Assembly (NCBI GenBank): GCA_002309795.1
Contig: DBXZ01000009.1
Location: 1 to 36,305, forward strand
Source of the DNA: Bacteroidales bacterium UBA1199
GTDB lineage: Bacteria > Bacteroidota > Bacteroidia > Bacteroidales > UBA932
DNA length: 36,305 bases
Direction of reading: 5' to 3'
Of the stretch, positions 22,811 through 30,386 are shown piece by piece (within the stretch, counting starts at the first letter, position 1; every line of letters begins with the position of its first letter). The notes under the pieces were generated by a model. That model had not been told where the DNA came from, did not search any database, and was given only the letters and a program-made list of their open reading frames with translations. Made by a program: the position numbers and the translations under genes.

Positions 22811-23774
22811 ACTCCCGCAGGCCTCGTTCCACCTTCACAATCTCGCCCGATTCCACCTTGGCGCGGATGAGTTTGTCAAGCATGCCGTTCACGAAGATGC
22901 GGCTGTTTGGCGTGCTGTAATATTTGGCGATTTCCACGTATTCGTTGATGGTCACCTTGACCGGGATGGTGGGGAACGAGACGGCCTCCGCCAGACCCAT
23001 CACGATCAGGGCGATATCGGTGGAGACCAGCCGGTCCGGATCCCAGTTGGAAAGGTTGTCGGAGATCAGTGCGCTGTATTCGGCATAGCCGGCGATGGAT
23101 TCCTGCAGGAGCGTCTGCGCGAAGAGACTGTCGTCTTCGTTCTTGAAAACCTTCTGGGGCACCAGCGCCTTGCGGTGCGCAATCGTCGGCAGGTCGGAGA
23201 TAATCACGTTCAGCACGAAGGCCAGTTCGTCCGACCAGTCGTCCAACCCCTCTTTCCAGGGGCGCTTGAGGGAGATGTCCTCGAAGATGGAGTCCAGCAG
23301 TTCGTTGTCTTCGAACTCCTCTTCGAAGATGCGGGCAAAGAGCCGGCAGTCCGCCTCGAAGGTATCCTCCGCGGCGGTCATATATTCCTTATAATAATCG
23401 GATGCGGTGACGGAAGCGAAGAGTTTCTTTACGAAAACGTCATATTCATGCCAGGAGAGTTTGTGTTTCTGGCAGAAACGGCCGAACTCGGGATCGTCGT
23501 CAATCAGTTTGGAGAGGCGGTTGTTCACGAAGCGGTAGTTCGGGTTGGCCTCTTCTTCGGTCGGATGGAATTTGTGAAGGCCTGCGTCTATCCTTTCCCG
23601 GGCCAGGGAGACCAGCGATCCGGAGATATTGAGCAGAAAACAATAGAGTTCGAGGGTCTTCTCGCACGAGCGGGAGAGCATGTCCGCAGCGGTGGCGGGA
23701 GATTCCGAGCCGGAATTCTCGAAGGCGAAGAGCGCCTTGAAGACCTTGATCCGAATCAAACGACGGTTCAGCAT
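22806..23774 (-). CDS. nusB: Transcription antitermination factor NusB (long form)
   Basis: RNA-binding partner of NusE in rRNA antitermination. The canonical NusB domain is about 140 aa; this protein has 322. The family start MLNRRLIRIKVFKALFAFE is present, then a long helical insert, and the second half holds the conserved NusB region (residues about 240-310, LVSTDIALIVMGLAEAVSFPTIPVKVTINEYVEIAKYYST, then SRIFVNGMLDKL). The expansion is characteristic of Bacteroidota. Its own promoter is divergent from that of the Pur-alpha-like gene, and it heads the minus-strand gene run down to the export cassette. Confidence 0.93.
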   Translation of the reverse strand: MLNRRLIRIKVFKALFAFENSGSESPATAADMLSRSCEKTLELYCFLLNISGSLVSLARERIDAGLHKFHPTEEEANPNYRFVNNRLSKLIDDDPEFGRFCQKHKLSWHEYDVFVKKLFASVTASDYYKEYMTAAEDTFEADCRLFARIFEEEFEDNELLDSIFEDISLKRPWKEGLDDWSDELAFVLNVIISDLPTIAHRKALVPQKVFKNEDDSLFAQTLLQESIAGYAEYSALISDNLSNWDPDRLVSTDIALIVMGLAEAVSFPTIPVKVTINEYVEIAKYYSTPNSRIFVNGMLDKLIRAKVESGEIVKVERGLRES

Positions 23775-23796
23775 ATCAATTTTTATAAATCTTTTG

Positions 23797-23804
23797 CAAA
23801 GATA
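23797..23804 (-). promoter_or_regulatory. -7 box for nusB
   Basis: TATCTTTG on the minus strand (23804 to 23797), 22 nt before the nusB ATG; fits TAnnTTTG. No convincing -33 element. Confidence 0.55.
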
Positions 23805-23827
23805 ACCTTTGTATTCGAATAAAAATT

Positions 23828-23835
23828 TATCTTTG
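23828..23835 (+). promoter_or_regulatory. -7 box for the Pur-alpha-like gene
   Basis: TATCTTTG, 30 nt before the ATG at 23866. A TTTG at 23808-23811 lies 16 nt upstream, shorter than the usual 19, so the -33 assignment is doubtful. The same octamer serves nusB on the other strand. Confidence 0.5.
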
Positions 23836-23865
23836 TGATGGAAAATTAAAAAAAAGTTGAGAGAA

Positions 23866-24198
23866 ATGTATTTTGAAGATTACGACAACAACGCTCAGAA
23901 CGAGCACGGAGGGGACGATGTTTATTCCAAACCGGTAAGGGCAGGTAAAAGAACTTATTTCTTTGACGTCAAGGCAACCAAGGGCAACGATTACTATCTG
24001 ACGATTACCGAGAGCAAGCGCCGTATTGAGCACGATGGCCGCTACGTCTACGACAAGCACAAAATTTTCCTCTATAAAGAAGACTTCGACAAATTCGCTG
24101 ACGGGCTGCAGGAGGTGGTAAACTATATTCGCGAACGTTGCCCCGTCATCGAGACCACGCACGAACCCCGTCACGACGTCCAGTTCGAAGAACTATAA
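23866..24198 (+). CDS. DUF3276 Pur-alpha-like nucleic-acid-binding protein
   Basis: A 110 aa protein of the bacterial PUR family, small single-stranded nucleic-acid-binding proteins common in Bacteroidota. One PUR-type repeat is visible: VRAGKRTYFFDVKATKGNDYYLTITESKRR, then IFLYKEDFDKFADGLQEVV, the beta-beta-beta-beta-alpha pattern. The ATG at 23866 is preferred over a TTG 9 nt upstream. The 3' end overlaps the convergent rluA-like gene by 6 nt, so the two transcripts run into each other. Its role is unknown. Confidence 0.87.
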   Translation: MYFEDYDNNAQNEHGGDDVYSKPVRAGKRTYFFDVKATKGNDYYLTITESKRRIEHDGRYVYDKHKIFLYKEDFDKFADGLQEVVNYIRERCPVIETTHEPRHDVQFEEL

Positions 24199-25449
24199 CA
24201 CAGGTTCCGAACGGAAGGTCATCCGAGCGGCGCTAACGGGATGACGGAAAGAGAGATACGCCGCATGCAGCATAAGCCGGCCGGAGAGATCCGCACCGGC
24301 TTTTATTCCGCCGTAGAGGCGGTCGCCCGCGATAGGCCGGCCCAGTCCGGAGACGTGCGCACAGTGGACGCGCAGCTGGTGCGTCCTCCCGGTGTGGGGA
24401 ATCAGCCGCACGAGCGCGGTGCCGTCCGGATCTTCACGCAGCAGTTCATAGCCCGTCACGGAGGGTTTTCCGTGAAGCGGATCCACCATCTGCCGCGGGC
24501 GGTCGTAGTAATCCGGCATCAGCGGCAGGGAGATGGTGCCGGCGGCCGGTTCCAGCGGGCGGCCGGGAACCAGACGCGCCAGGTAGGCCTTGGAGACCTG
24601 ACGGTTCTCAAACTGCTGCTGCAGGGCACTTTGCGCGGGAACATCCTTGGCATAAACCATCAGTCCGGAGGTATCCATGTCGAGCCGGTGGCAGGGATAG
24701 ATCGAGCAGCCGCATGTCTGCTCCAGCCAGCTGACCAGCGAGCCGCGCGCAGTGCGCCCCGGTACGGCCAGCATGCCGGCGGGTTTCTCCGCCACGACCA
24801 GCGTCTCGTCTTCGTAGCGTATCACGGGGCGGTCCAGCAGCCAGAGCGCGTCACTCTCGAGCGGATTGGGCTCTACATCAACGCCTTGCAACATATAACC
24901 CAGCAGCGGGCCGCACTTGCCGGTGCAGGCGGGATAGAAGCATCCCGGACGGCGCACCTCTTTCTGCGGTGGCCTGCCATACCAGAATTCGCCGATGGCT
25001 AAGGGTTTATAACCGTTTATAAACGTATATTGAAGCAGCTTTGGTGCAGCGCATTCGCCGGTCCCTCCGGGCGGCACCAGGCCGCGCTCCGCAAAGATCT
25101 CATAAATGGAGCGGGTCTCCCCTTTTCCATTGCGCACCCGGTACTGCTCGAATAGCCAGCGCTGGAGCCGCTGCGACTCCTCGGGCGAAGAGGCGACGAT
25201 GGCCGCCGGATCGTAATCGTAGATAGGCGGAACGAATCCCTCTACGCAGCTCCGTTCCCCTGCCCGTCCGGAGAAGGCATACAGGAAATCCCGTGTGCCG
25301 TCGGGCCGCTCTATCTGCAAGATGCCCAGCATCTTACCCTCTTCGAAGAGCGCGTGCAGTTCGGGCGAAGCGTCGATCCGCGCCGCAAGGGCACGGGCCG
25401 CCGCCGCTATCTCCTCCGAAGGAACATAGCAAAACGGATTATTCAACAT
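24193..25449 (-). CDS. RluA family pseudouridine synthase with N-terminal extension
   Basis: RNA pseudouridine synthase, 418 aa. The catalytic domain occupies about residues 205-418: YEDETLVVAEKPAGMLAVPG, the active-site motif HRLDMDTSGLMV with catalytic D257, KAYLARLVPG, and HTGRTHQLRVH near the end. The 200-residue N-terminus is a phylum-type extension holding GECAAPKLLQ (C133) and CFYPACTGKCGP (C170, C175, C179), a possible metal site. The substrate RNA is unknown. Its start overlaps the RlmI-like gene by 11 nt, the last gene of a five-gene operon. A 10-nt-period repeat like those in leaders occurs inside the gene at 25004-25028. Confidence 0.9.
   Translation of the reverse strand: MLNNPFCYVPSEEIAAAARALAARIDASPELHALFEEGKMLGILQIERPDGTRDFLYAFSGRAGERSCVEGFVPPIYDYDPAAIVASSPEESQRLQRWLFEQYRVRNGKGETRSIYEIFAERGLVPPGGTGECAAPKLLQYTFINGYKPLAIGEFWYGRPPQKEVRRPGCFYPACTGKCGPLLGYMLQGVDVEPNPLESDALWLLDRPVIRYEDETLVVAEKPAGMLAVPGRTARGSLVSWLEQTCGCSIYPCHRLDMDTSGLMVYAKDVPAQSALQQQFENRQVSKAYLARLVPGRPLEPAAGTISLPLMPDYYDRPRQMVDPLHGKPSVTGYELLREDPDGTALVRLIPHTGRTHQLRVHCAHVSGLGRPIAGDRLYGGIKAGADLSGRLMLHAAYLSFRHPVSAARMTFRSEPVL
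25004..25028 (-). repeat. 10-nt-period AAACG-type repeat inside the rluA-like gene
   Basis: On the + strand GGTTT (25004), CGTTT (25014) and CGTAT (25024) are spaced exactly 10 nt. On the coding strand this reads ATACG, AAACG, AAACC and encodes YTFINGYKPLA. Its similarity to the leader repeats is clear, but the short length and coding constraint leave chance as a real possibility. Confidence 0.4.
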
Positions 25450-26647
25450 AGAGCAGGAGACCCTTTAGGTATTCGCCTTCGGGGTGATAGATATTGATGG
25501 CGTGGTCGGCCGGCTGACCGAGTCGTGCCAGAATGCGCACGCGGCGTCCGGTCTCTGCGGCCGCGGAGAATACAGCCAGCGTAAAGGCCTGTTTGTCAAC
25601 CGCCTGCGAGCAGCTGAATGTAAAGACGAATCCGCCCGGTGCCACCTTGGCAATGGCATCGGCATTGAGCCGGCGGTAAGCCCTGAGCGCATTGGGAATG
25701 GCCCCGCGGTGCTTGGCGAATGCCGGCGGATCCACAATCATCAGATCATACTTCCCCTCCGGTGTCTCGTGCAGGAAATCCAGCGCATCGCAGCAGTGCG
25801 AAGTATGCGGAGCATCGGCAGCGAACAACGCCACGTTGCGGTCCGTCATCTCGATGGCGCGGGCCGAACTGTCCACGGAATCAACGCTGATCGCCCCGCC
25901 GGAGAGGGCATAGATGGAGAACCCGCCCGTGTAGCAGAAGAGGTTCAGCACCTTGCGTCCGCGGGCGTAACGCTCCACCAGCGCGCGATTTTCCCGCTGG
26001 TCCAGGAAGAAACCGGTCTTCTGGCCGTTCTCCCAGTCCACGTGGAATTTGTGACCGTTTTCCAGCACGAAGCCGGGCATGGCGGCGGCGCCGGACTCCA
26101 GCGCAGGGGCGCGCCAGAGGTAGCCGTCGGCCAGCTCCAAACCGGCCTTGAATGGCGCTGTAGCGGCGCTTTTATCGTAAACGGCCAGCAGCTGGCCGCC
26201 GTAAACTTTCTGCAGGGCAGCGGCAATCCGTTCGCGTGAACGGAACATGCCGGCCGAGTGAGCCTGCAACACGCAGACGCCAGCATAATAATCGATGATC
26301 AGGCCGGGCAGGCCGTCGCCTTCGCCGTGCACCAGGCGGTAGCAGTCGGTCATGCTTGCGCCGTGCAGTCCGAAGGCCTTCCGCGCCTCCAGGGCAGCGT
26401 GCAGCCGTTCTTCCCAGAAATCGGGCAGCAGCGCCGGGGTGCCGAACGCCAGCATGCGCACGGTGATGGAACCCACCTGGTAATGCCCGCAGCCCAGACA
26501 TTCGCCCGCCGCGGAATAGACGCTGACCACGTCACCCTCAGCCGGTTCGCTCCCCTCCATCCGAGCCACCGCCCCGGAGAATACCCAGGGGTGGAAACGG
26601 CGGAGCGATTCGTCGCGGTTCTTCTTGAGGATGATCTTGGCAGCCAT
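25439..26647 (-). CDS. rlmI: RlmI-like 23S rRNA cytosine-C5 methyltransferase
   Basis: SAM-dependent class I methyltransferase, 402 aa. An N-terminal PUA domain (KKNRDESLRRFHPWVFSGAV then GDVVSVYSAAGECLGCGHY) is followed by the Rossmann domain with VLNLFCYTGGFSIYAL, VDSVDSSARAIEM, and the catalytic-loop region YDLMIVDPPAFAKHRG and FTFSCSQAV, in which Cys is the likely nucleophile. Closest family: RlmI (m5C1962 of 23S rRNA). The RNase D-like gene lies 4 nt upstream and the rluA-like gene overlaps downstream, giving an RNA-modification group. Confidence 0.9.
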   Translation of the reverse strand: MAAKIILKKNRDESLRRFHPWVFSGAVARMEGSEPAEGDVVSVYSAAGECLGCGHYQVGSITVRMLAFGTPALLPDFWEERLHAALEARKAFGLHGASMTDCYRLVHGEGDGLPGLIIDYYAGVCVLQAHSAGMFRSRERIAAALQKVYGGQLLAVYDKSAATAPFKAGLELADGYLWRAPALESGAAAMPGFVLENGHKFHVDWENGQKTGFFLDQRENRALVERYARGRKVLNLFCYTGGFSIYALSGGAISVDSVDSSARAIEMTDRNVALFAADAPHTSHCCDALDFLHETPEGKYDLMIVDPPAFAKHRGAIPNALRAYRRLNADAIAKVAPGGFVFTFSCSQAVDKQAFTLAVFSAAAETGRRVRILARLGQPADHAINIYHPEGEYLKGLLLYVE

Positions 26648-26651
26648 ATCT

Positions 26652-27272
26652 TTAGAATACCGGATCGCCCGGCAGGTGTTCGAGTTTTACGAAGGGAGAG
26701 CCCAGCAGTTTGCGGTAGAGCTGAACGCAGATCCAGGCATCTGTGGCGGCGTAGAGCTGCTGCGCCTCGCTGAGCGGATCGGCCTCCCAGTTGGAGCACT
26801 GCTGCGCCTTGGAGACCTTGCGCCCCAGCACGATCGCCGTCATTTTCCGGATGCTTTTCTCGCGCACGCCATAACGGTAAGCGAAGTTCTGCAGGTCGAT
26901 GAAGCGCTGCGGATGAACCGTGCGGTAGTGGCAGAGCCCGTAGATGTCGTCGAGCACCGCCGCGCCTACCTTGGTGATGTAGGGATCGCTCAGGATATCC
27001 ACCACAGACTGCGGAAGTCCCAGGGAATGAAGGCGGAAGAGATAGGCGCGCGTCTCGCTGGCAAGCTGCAGCAGCGCAGTGTGATTCCGCGGAACGTGCG
27101 GCTGAAAGACGGGGCGCGTCTCGGTGTCGAATCCGATCACCCTCTGCTCTTTCAGGTGTGCGACCGCCGCATCCAGCGCCGGTCCCTCTTCCGATATGAC
27201 TTCAATGGGCCCCGGAAAGGAGATTAACTCCAAAGGTTCAATCGCTTCCGGTGCTATGGTCTCGCAAAACAT
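26652..27272 (-). CDS. RNase D-like 3'-5' exonuclease domain protein
   Basis: A 206 aa single-domain DEDD exonuclease. VIGFDTETRPVF carries the first D-x-E (residues about 49-51), KVGAAVLDDIYGL contains the second acidic site, and YAATDAWICVQLY provides the Y-x3-D signature of the DEDDy subgroup. There is no HRDC domain, so it is shorter than true RNase D; proteins like this often trim or mature RNA, but DNA exonuclease action cannot be excluded. Its ATG shares one base with the stop of the racemase-like gene (TAATG). Confidence 0.88.
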   Translation of the reverse strand: MFCETIAPEAIEPLELISFPGPIEVISEEGPALDAAVAHLKEQRVIGFDTETRPVFQPHVPRNHTALLQLASETRAYLFRLHSLGLPQSVVDILSDPYITKVGAAVLDDIYGLCHYRTVHPQRFIDLQNFAYRYGVREKSIRKMTAIVLGRKVSKAQQCSNWEADPLSEAQQLYAATDAWICVQLYRKLLGSPFVKLEHLPGDPVF

Positions 27273-28759
27273 TAATGCATCGTGGGATAGATGAGCGAAT
27301 AGGAGTACGGCAGGAGCTTTTCAACCCGCTTGAGATTGGTCTCGTCTATGTTGGATTTGGAGAAGGGCACCTGTTTGGTGGTGATCTCCTCCGTACCGAC
27401 CTCGCGGCCGTACTTGTATTCATACTTGAGGTTTCCGTCCTCGGTCAGGAACTGCGCATCCAGGTCGCCGTTCGGCACGGAGATGTAGGGCAAAACCTCC
27501 ATTTCCGTGATGCGGAAGGCCAGATTGTTGTCTTTGCGCAGCGTGCGGTAGCACTCGACGGCCGTGTAGGCAGCCGGGTCGATAAACGAGAGATTGTCCG
27601 CAATCAGATGGCGGTAGATGTGGCGTCCGTCCACCGTGTAGTCGCGCAGCTCCTTGACGACCTGCTGCAGGGTTTCGAGCTGGAAGGGATAGTGCGTGCA
27701 GCCCAGGATTACGGCCTTCAACGGCACGGTGCTGCCGCTCTGGCGGTGCCGCTCGACGAGCGAAACCATGCTGAAGCGCGCATAGTTGACGGCGTTGTTC
27801 AGTTGGAAGTCCGTGTATTGGCCGTCTTCGCCCACGGAGGTCAGCACGCGGCCGGCGGTCATGTCGAAGTTGTAGACCGGAAGGAGTTCCTTCTTGATGT
27901 CGGCATCGCCCGTACCGAAACGCGGGCCGCGGTACGTTGCGCGCGGCGCCCTCAGGTAGGCGTTGACGTAATCCGGCTCGCTGTCCACCGACTCTGCGAA
28001 TCCGTAGCTGGCCTGGTTGACCACCACAATCTCCTGCTGGAGACCGCGTTCGGCAGCCATCTCGCGGATGGTGCGCTCGTATGCGCCCGAGGAGATGGTG
28101 CCCTGCGTGGCGAGAACGCCGATCGCGTAGGGCCCCGTCTCATCTTCGAACCGGTCGAGCGTGGCCTTGACGCCGGCGTTGATCACGCCGATCACCTTGA
28201 CGCCGGTCCCGCTCTGCGCGAGCATGGACTGGACGTACTTCAGGCCGTAGGCGGTCGCCGTGTTGCAGGCCACCACCATGATCTTGACGCGCGGCTTTTT
28301 ACCGAGCGCAGGGAACTGGAAGGGGTTCTCGTAGAACTTGTCCCCCATCAGGAAGAGTGCATCCTTGATGACCAGTTCGCGGAGGTAATCCGCTTTGCCG
28401 CAGGCATCATAGACGCCGTAGGGCATGTTGGCCTGGTCTGCCAGGTAGAGGAAGTGCTCGCCCGCAAAGTCCAAAATGCCGTCACGGCCCTGTTCGCCGG
28501 TGATATTCTGGAACGCGTCGAGCGAGAGGATTTTCTCCAGCACGGTCAGTCCGCCGGTTCCGCTGTCGAACACGCCGATCGGCAGGTCCTTCAGGTCGGT
28601 CGGATAATCCGCGAATCCCGCATAGAAGACCGAGGAGGTGTCGCTGAGCGCCTTCTCGATGATGGGGATGTTGTCGAAAACCTCTTTCTTGTTGCCCCTG
28701 CAACCGGTCAGCACGGTCAGGCCGGCCAGCAGAAGGATGGCAATATTCCTGAGTTTCAT
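27272..28759 (-). CDS. Lipoprotein with glutamate-racemase (MurI-like) fold and intact catalytic residues
   Basis: 495 aa, against about 260-280 for cytosolic MurI. The N-terminus MKLRNIAILLLAGLTVLTGC is a lipoprotein signal with lipobox LTGC (C20), so the enzyme should be on the periplasmic face of a membrane. Racemase motifs follow: IGVFDSGTGGLTVLE (residues 61-75, D65), VVACNTATAYG (162-172, catalytic C165) and ILGCTHYPF (351-359, catalytic C354 and H356). Between and after these lie insertions (about 80-155 and 255-320) and a 130-residue C-terminal addition. It lies 9 nt downstream of the aminotransferase gene. Glutamate or aspartate racemase activity outside the cytosol is inferred; a hydrolase or binding role on the same fold is possible. 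Confidence 0.85.
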   Translation of the reverse strand: MKLRNIAILLLAGLTVLTGCRGNKKEVFDNIPIIEKALSDTSSVFYAGFADYPTDLKDLPIGVFDSGTGGLTVLEKILSLDAFQNITGEQGRDGILDFAGEHFLYLADQANMPYGVYDACGKADYLRELVIKDALFLMGDKFYENPFQFPALGKKPRVKIMVVACNTATAYGLKYVQSMLAQSGTGVKVIGVINAGVKATLDRFEDETGPYAIGVLATQGTISSGAYERTIREMAAERGLQQEIVVVNQASYGFAESVDSEPDYVNAYLRAPRATYRGPRFGTGDADIKKELLPVYNFDMTAGRVLTSVGEDGQYTDFQLNNAVNYARFSMVSLVERHRQSGSTVPLKAVILGCTHYPFQLETLQQVVKELRDYTVDGRHIYRHLIADNLSFIDPAAYTAVECYRTLRKDNNLAFRITEMEVLPYISVPNGDLDAQFLTEDGNLKYEYKYGREVGTEEITTKQVPFSKSNIDETNLKRVEKLLPYSYSLIYPTMH

Positions 28760-28768
28760 GCGCGTTCG

Positions 28769-29965
28769 TTATTTGAGTTTGGCAAGCGCCTTCTTGATGC
28801 GCGCGATCGCCTCCACGATGTTCTCGTCGGAGGTTGCATAGGACATGCGGATGCACTCGGGCGAACCGAATGCGTCGCCGCCCACCATGGCAACGTGTCC
28901 CTCTTCAAGCAGATACATGGCCAGGTCGCTGGAGGTGTTGATCACGCGGTCGCCGGCTTTCTTGCCGAAGTATGAGGAGCACTTGGGGAAGAGGTAGAAG
29001 GCGCCTTCCGGCACGTTGACCTCGAATCCCGGAATCTCTTTGGCCAGGCGGACAATCAGATCGCGGCGGCGCTGGAATGCCTTGCGCATCTCTTCCACGC
29101 AGCTCTGATCGGCGTTCCAGGCCAGCGTTGCGGCTTTCTGGCTGACGGAGCAGGGACCGCTGGTGTACTGGCCCTGCAGCTTGTTGCAGCCCTTGATGAT
29201 CCAGAGCGGAGCGGCCATGAAACCGATACGCCAGCCGGTCATCGCGTATGCCTTGGAAACACCGTTGATGATGATGGTGCGTTCGCGCATGCCTTCGACG
29301 GCAGCGATGGAGGCGTGCTTGCCTATGTAATTGATGTGTTCGTAGATTTCGTCTGCAAGGACGTAGAGGTTGTCGTGCTTTTTGATGACCTCTGCCAGTG
29401 CCTCGAGTTCTTTGGCGGAATAGACCGAACCGGTCGGGTTGCTCGGCGAGCAGAGAATAATCATCTTGGTCTTGGGGGTGATGACCGATTCCAGCTGTTC
29501 CGGCGTGATCTTGAAGTCCGCTTCGATCTTGGCCTCCACGAAGACCGGCGTACCTTCCGCAAGCTTGACCATCTGCGGATAGCTCACCCAGTACGGTGCC
29601 GGGATGATAACCTCGTCGCCAGGGTTGACCAGCGCCAGGACGGCGTTGCAGACGCACTGCTTAGCACCGTTGGAGGTGAGAATCTCGTCGGTGCTGTAGT
29701 CCAGGTTGTTTTCGCGTTTCAGCTTGTCGCTGATGGCCTTCTTCAGATCGGGATAACCCGGGACGGGAGAGTAGCGGGTCCAGTTTTCGTCGATGGCTTT
29801 CTTGGCAGCATCCTTGATGTGGTCAGGAGTATTGAAATCCGGTTCACCTACGGAGAGGTTGATGACATCCACGCCCTGCGCCTTGAGTTCACTGCTGCGC
29901 TGCGACATGGCCAGCGTTGCGGACGGCGAGAGCTTGTTCAAACGGTCAGAAAGGATATTGTTCAT
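28769..29965 (-). CDS. aspC: Class I PLP-dependent aminotransferase, aspartate aminotransferase type
   Basis: Transfers amino groups between aspartate and 2-oxoglutarate, or related pairs, in the cytosol. From the ATG at 29965 the product is 398 aa. Seen: INLSVGEPDFNTPDHI (substrate loop), NGAKQCVCNAVLALVNPGDEV, SNPTGSVYS with the PLP Asn, YVLADEIYEHI (Asp binding the pyridine N), and the Schiff-base lysine in NGVSKAYAMTGWRIG. This is the Ib subgroup. The frame is open to 30013 but the later ATG gives the family start MNNILSDRLNKL. It heads a minus-strand operon with the racemase-like lipoprotein 9 nt downstream; its promoter has a perfect inverted repeat. Confidence 0.92.
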   Translation of the reverse strand: MNNILSDRLNKLSPSATLAMSQRSSELKAQGVDVINLSVGEPDFNTPDHIKDAAKKAIDENWTRYSPVPGYPDLKKAISDKLKRENNLDYSTDEILTSNGAKQCVCNAVLALVNPGDEVIIPAPYWVSYPQMVKLAEGTPVFVEAKIEADFKITPEQLESVITPKTKMIILCSPSNPTGSVYSAKELEALAEVIKKHDNLYVLADEIYEHINYIGKHASIAAVEGMRERTIIINGVSKAYAMTGWRIGFMAAPLWIIKGCNKLQGQYTSGPCSVSQKAATLAWNADQSCVEEMRKAFQRRRDLIVRLAKEIPGFEVNVPEGAFYLFPKCSSYFGKKAGDRVINTSSDLAMYLLEEGHVAMVGGDAFGSPECIRMSYATSDENIVEAIARIKKALAKLK

Positions 29966-30001
29966 GATGAATGGTTGTAGATTGTTTCTTGCTTTATCCT
30001 G

Positions 30002-30028
30002 CAAATATAGCACTTATTTATATAAGTG
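30002..30028 (-). promoter_or_regulatory. Promoter of the aspartate aminotransferase operon with spacer palindrome
   Basis: TATATTTG on the minus strand (30009 to 30002) fits TAnnTTTG, 36 nt before the ATG. Just upstream, CACTTAT (30011-30017) and ATAAGTG (30022-30028) form a perfect 7-bp inverted repeat with a 4-nt centre. It fills the usual -33 to -7 spacer almost exactly, the position of a repressor operator. The -33 box itself is weak. Confidence 0.55.
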
Positions 30029-30044
30029 GGATGAGTGTGAATAT

Positions 30045-30075
30045 TTTGGCATTTCAGAAAATGTTTTTACCTTTG
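30045..30075 (+). promoter_or_regulatory. Promoter of tRNA-Cys
   Basis: TTTG (30045-30048) and TACCTTTG (30068-30075) with exactly 19 nt between match the Bacteroidota sigma-ABfr consensus at both boxes. The tRNA starts 12 nt after the -7 box. Confidence 0.8.
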
Positions 30076-30086
30076 CACTGGAAAAT

Positions 30087-30160
30087 GGTGCTTGGGCCGG
30101 GAGGTTAGGCACTGGTCTGCAAAACCAGTTAGAGCGGTTCAATTCCGCTAGGCACCTCCA
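30087..30160 (+). tRNA. tRNA-Cys (anticodon GCA), CCA encoded
   Basis: The acceptor stem is GGTGCTT/AGGCACC with a T discriminator at 30157 and an encoded CCA at 30158-30160. The anticodon arm CTGGT-CTGCAAA-ACCAG places GCA in the loop; the T-arm is AGCGG-TTCAATT-CCGCT. The U73 discriminator fits cysteine tRNA. No other tRNA is adjacent. Confidence 0.95.
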
Positions 30161-30201
30161 AAACAGACGAGACTGCAGCCGCAGCCTCGTCTTTGTTTTG
30201 G
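30157..30201 (+). terminator. Hairpin at the tRNA-Cys 3' end
   Basis: TCCAAAACA (30157-30165) pairs with TGTTTTGGA at the far end, GACGAG with CTCGTC, and CTGC/GCAG closes an inner loop. The arm begins in the tRNA CCA end and has a T-rich descending side. It probably sets the end or 3' processing of the tRNA precursor. Confidence 0.55.
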
Positions 30202-30204
30202 AGA

Positions 30205-30340
30205 TGCCTTCGGGCAGTCATATTTACGGGGCATATCCCCGAACCCCTTCGCTCCGCGAAATAAGCAGCACGCCTCCGGGCGCGCTGCCTCCGCGGCCTC
30301 TGGCCGGAACTTCCCTCTCCCATAGGTCCAAAATCTCCCC
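30205..30340. repeat. Run of short hairpins between tRNA-Cys and the 18-bp hairpin
   Basis: No gene is supported here. Successive short inverted repeats are visible: TGCC-TTC-GGGCA (30205-30216), CGGGG-CATAT-CCCCG (30227-30241), TTCGC-TCC-GCGAA (30248-30260), GCAGC/GCTGC with CGCC/GGCG inside (30265-30288), and GGCC-TCT-GGCC just after. Codon-like structure is absent. Confidence 0.5.
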
Positions 30341-30382
30341 AAGTGATACTGGTGTCCCGAAAATGGGACACCAGTATCACTT
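30341..30382. repeat. Perfect 18-bp inverted repeat
   Basis: AAGTGATACTGGTGTCCC (30341-30358) is followed by the loop GAAAAT and its exact reverse complement at 30365-30382. There is no T-run, and it sits 4 nt from cloverleaf copy B. The perfection suggests a recent palindromic repeat (REP/MITE-type) or an operator, not a degraded terminator. Confidence 0.75.
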
Positions 30383-30386
30383 ACAA

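Noticed and set aside
30129..30380. Minus-strand open frame of 83 codons ending in PSGIEPL
   Set aside because: The end comes from reading the tRNA-Cys T-arm backwards, a well-known artefact, and the rest runs through hairpins.
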